From Flavobacterium sp. (GTDB lineage: Bacteria; Bacteroidota; Bacteroidia; Flavobacteriales; Flavobacteriaceae), in contig JAUXNR010000317.1 of NCBI GenBank assembly GCA_030682755.1, forward strand, positions 1 to 6,746: a stretch of DNA of 6,746 bases, in the 5' to 3' direction. Position numbers and translations under genes: made by a program. This document shows positions 6,734-6,746 of the stretch, piece after piece; positions within the stretch are counted from its first letter, which is position 1; every line of letters begins with the position of its first letter. The notes under the pieces were generated by a model. The model was not told the origin of the DNA. It searched no databases and worked only from the letters and a program-made list of their open reading frames with translations.

Positions 6734-6746
6734 TTTCACCCTTTTA

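Overview
The window looks like a chromosomal segment from a Flavobacterium-like member of the Bacteroidota. Several things point there. The first gene encodes a secreted choice-of-anchor L protein with a flavobacterial domain order. The starts lack Shine-Dalgarno sequences and have A/T-rich leaders. An exact match to the Bacteroidota -7 promoter box (TAnnTTTG) lies upstream of the DinB-family gene and another upstream of lepA. Base composition is about 40% GC in single-line counts in lepA and in the secreted-protein gene. The genus is an inference.

Layout. Bases 1-1635 (minus strand) hold the first 545 codons of a large secreted surface protein whose C-terminus lies beyond the left edge. It is open to the edge. 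A 201-base divergent intergenic region follows, with a good promoter for the next gene and an operator-like inverted repeat. Bases 1837-2313 (plus) encode a small DinB-superfamily protein. A long hairpin separates it from the convergent gene at 2393-3358 (minus), a YafY-type HTH-WYL transcriptional regulator. Five bases upstream of that regulator, on the same strand, is 3364-4818, an unusually AT-rich gene for a pentapeptide-like beta-helix protein with two C-terminal membrane segments. An intergenic stretch of 98 bases carries a rho-independent terminator and a perfect palindrome. Then comes lepA (elongation factor 4), complete on the minus strand at 4917-6713, with a possible promoter box at the right edge. 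No stretch over 300 bases lacks a gene. I saw no tRNA, rRNA, CRISPR array or transposase gene.

How the genes may work together. lepA is housekeeping and is closed off by its own terminator. The pentapeptide/membrane gene and the WYL regulator are packed like a two-gene unit. Their compositions differ sharply, so the membrane gene may be an acquired insertion between lepA and an older regulator/DinB pair. The WYL regulator is a candidate for binding the inverted repeat in the DinB-gene promoter, but nothing in the sequence proves that link. Nothing here amounts to a clearly new system. The pentapeptide-membrane/WYL pair and the operator-like repeat are the best leads.
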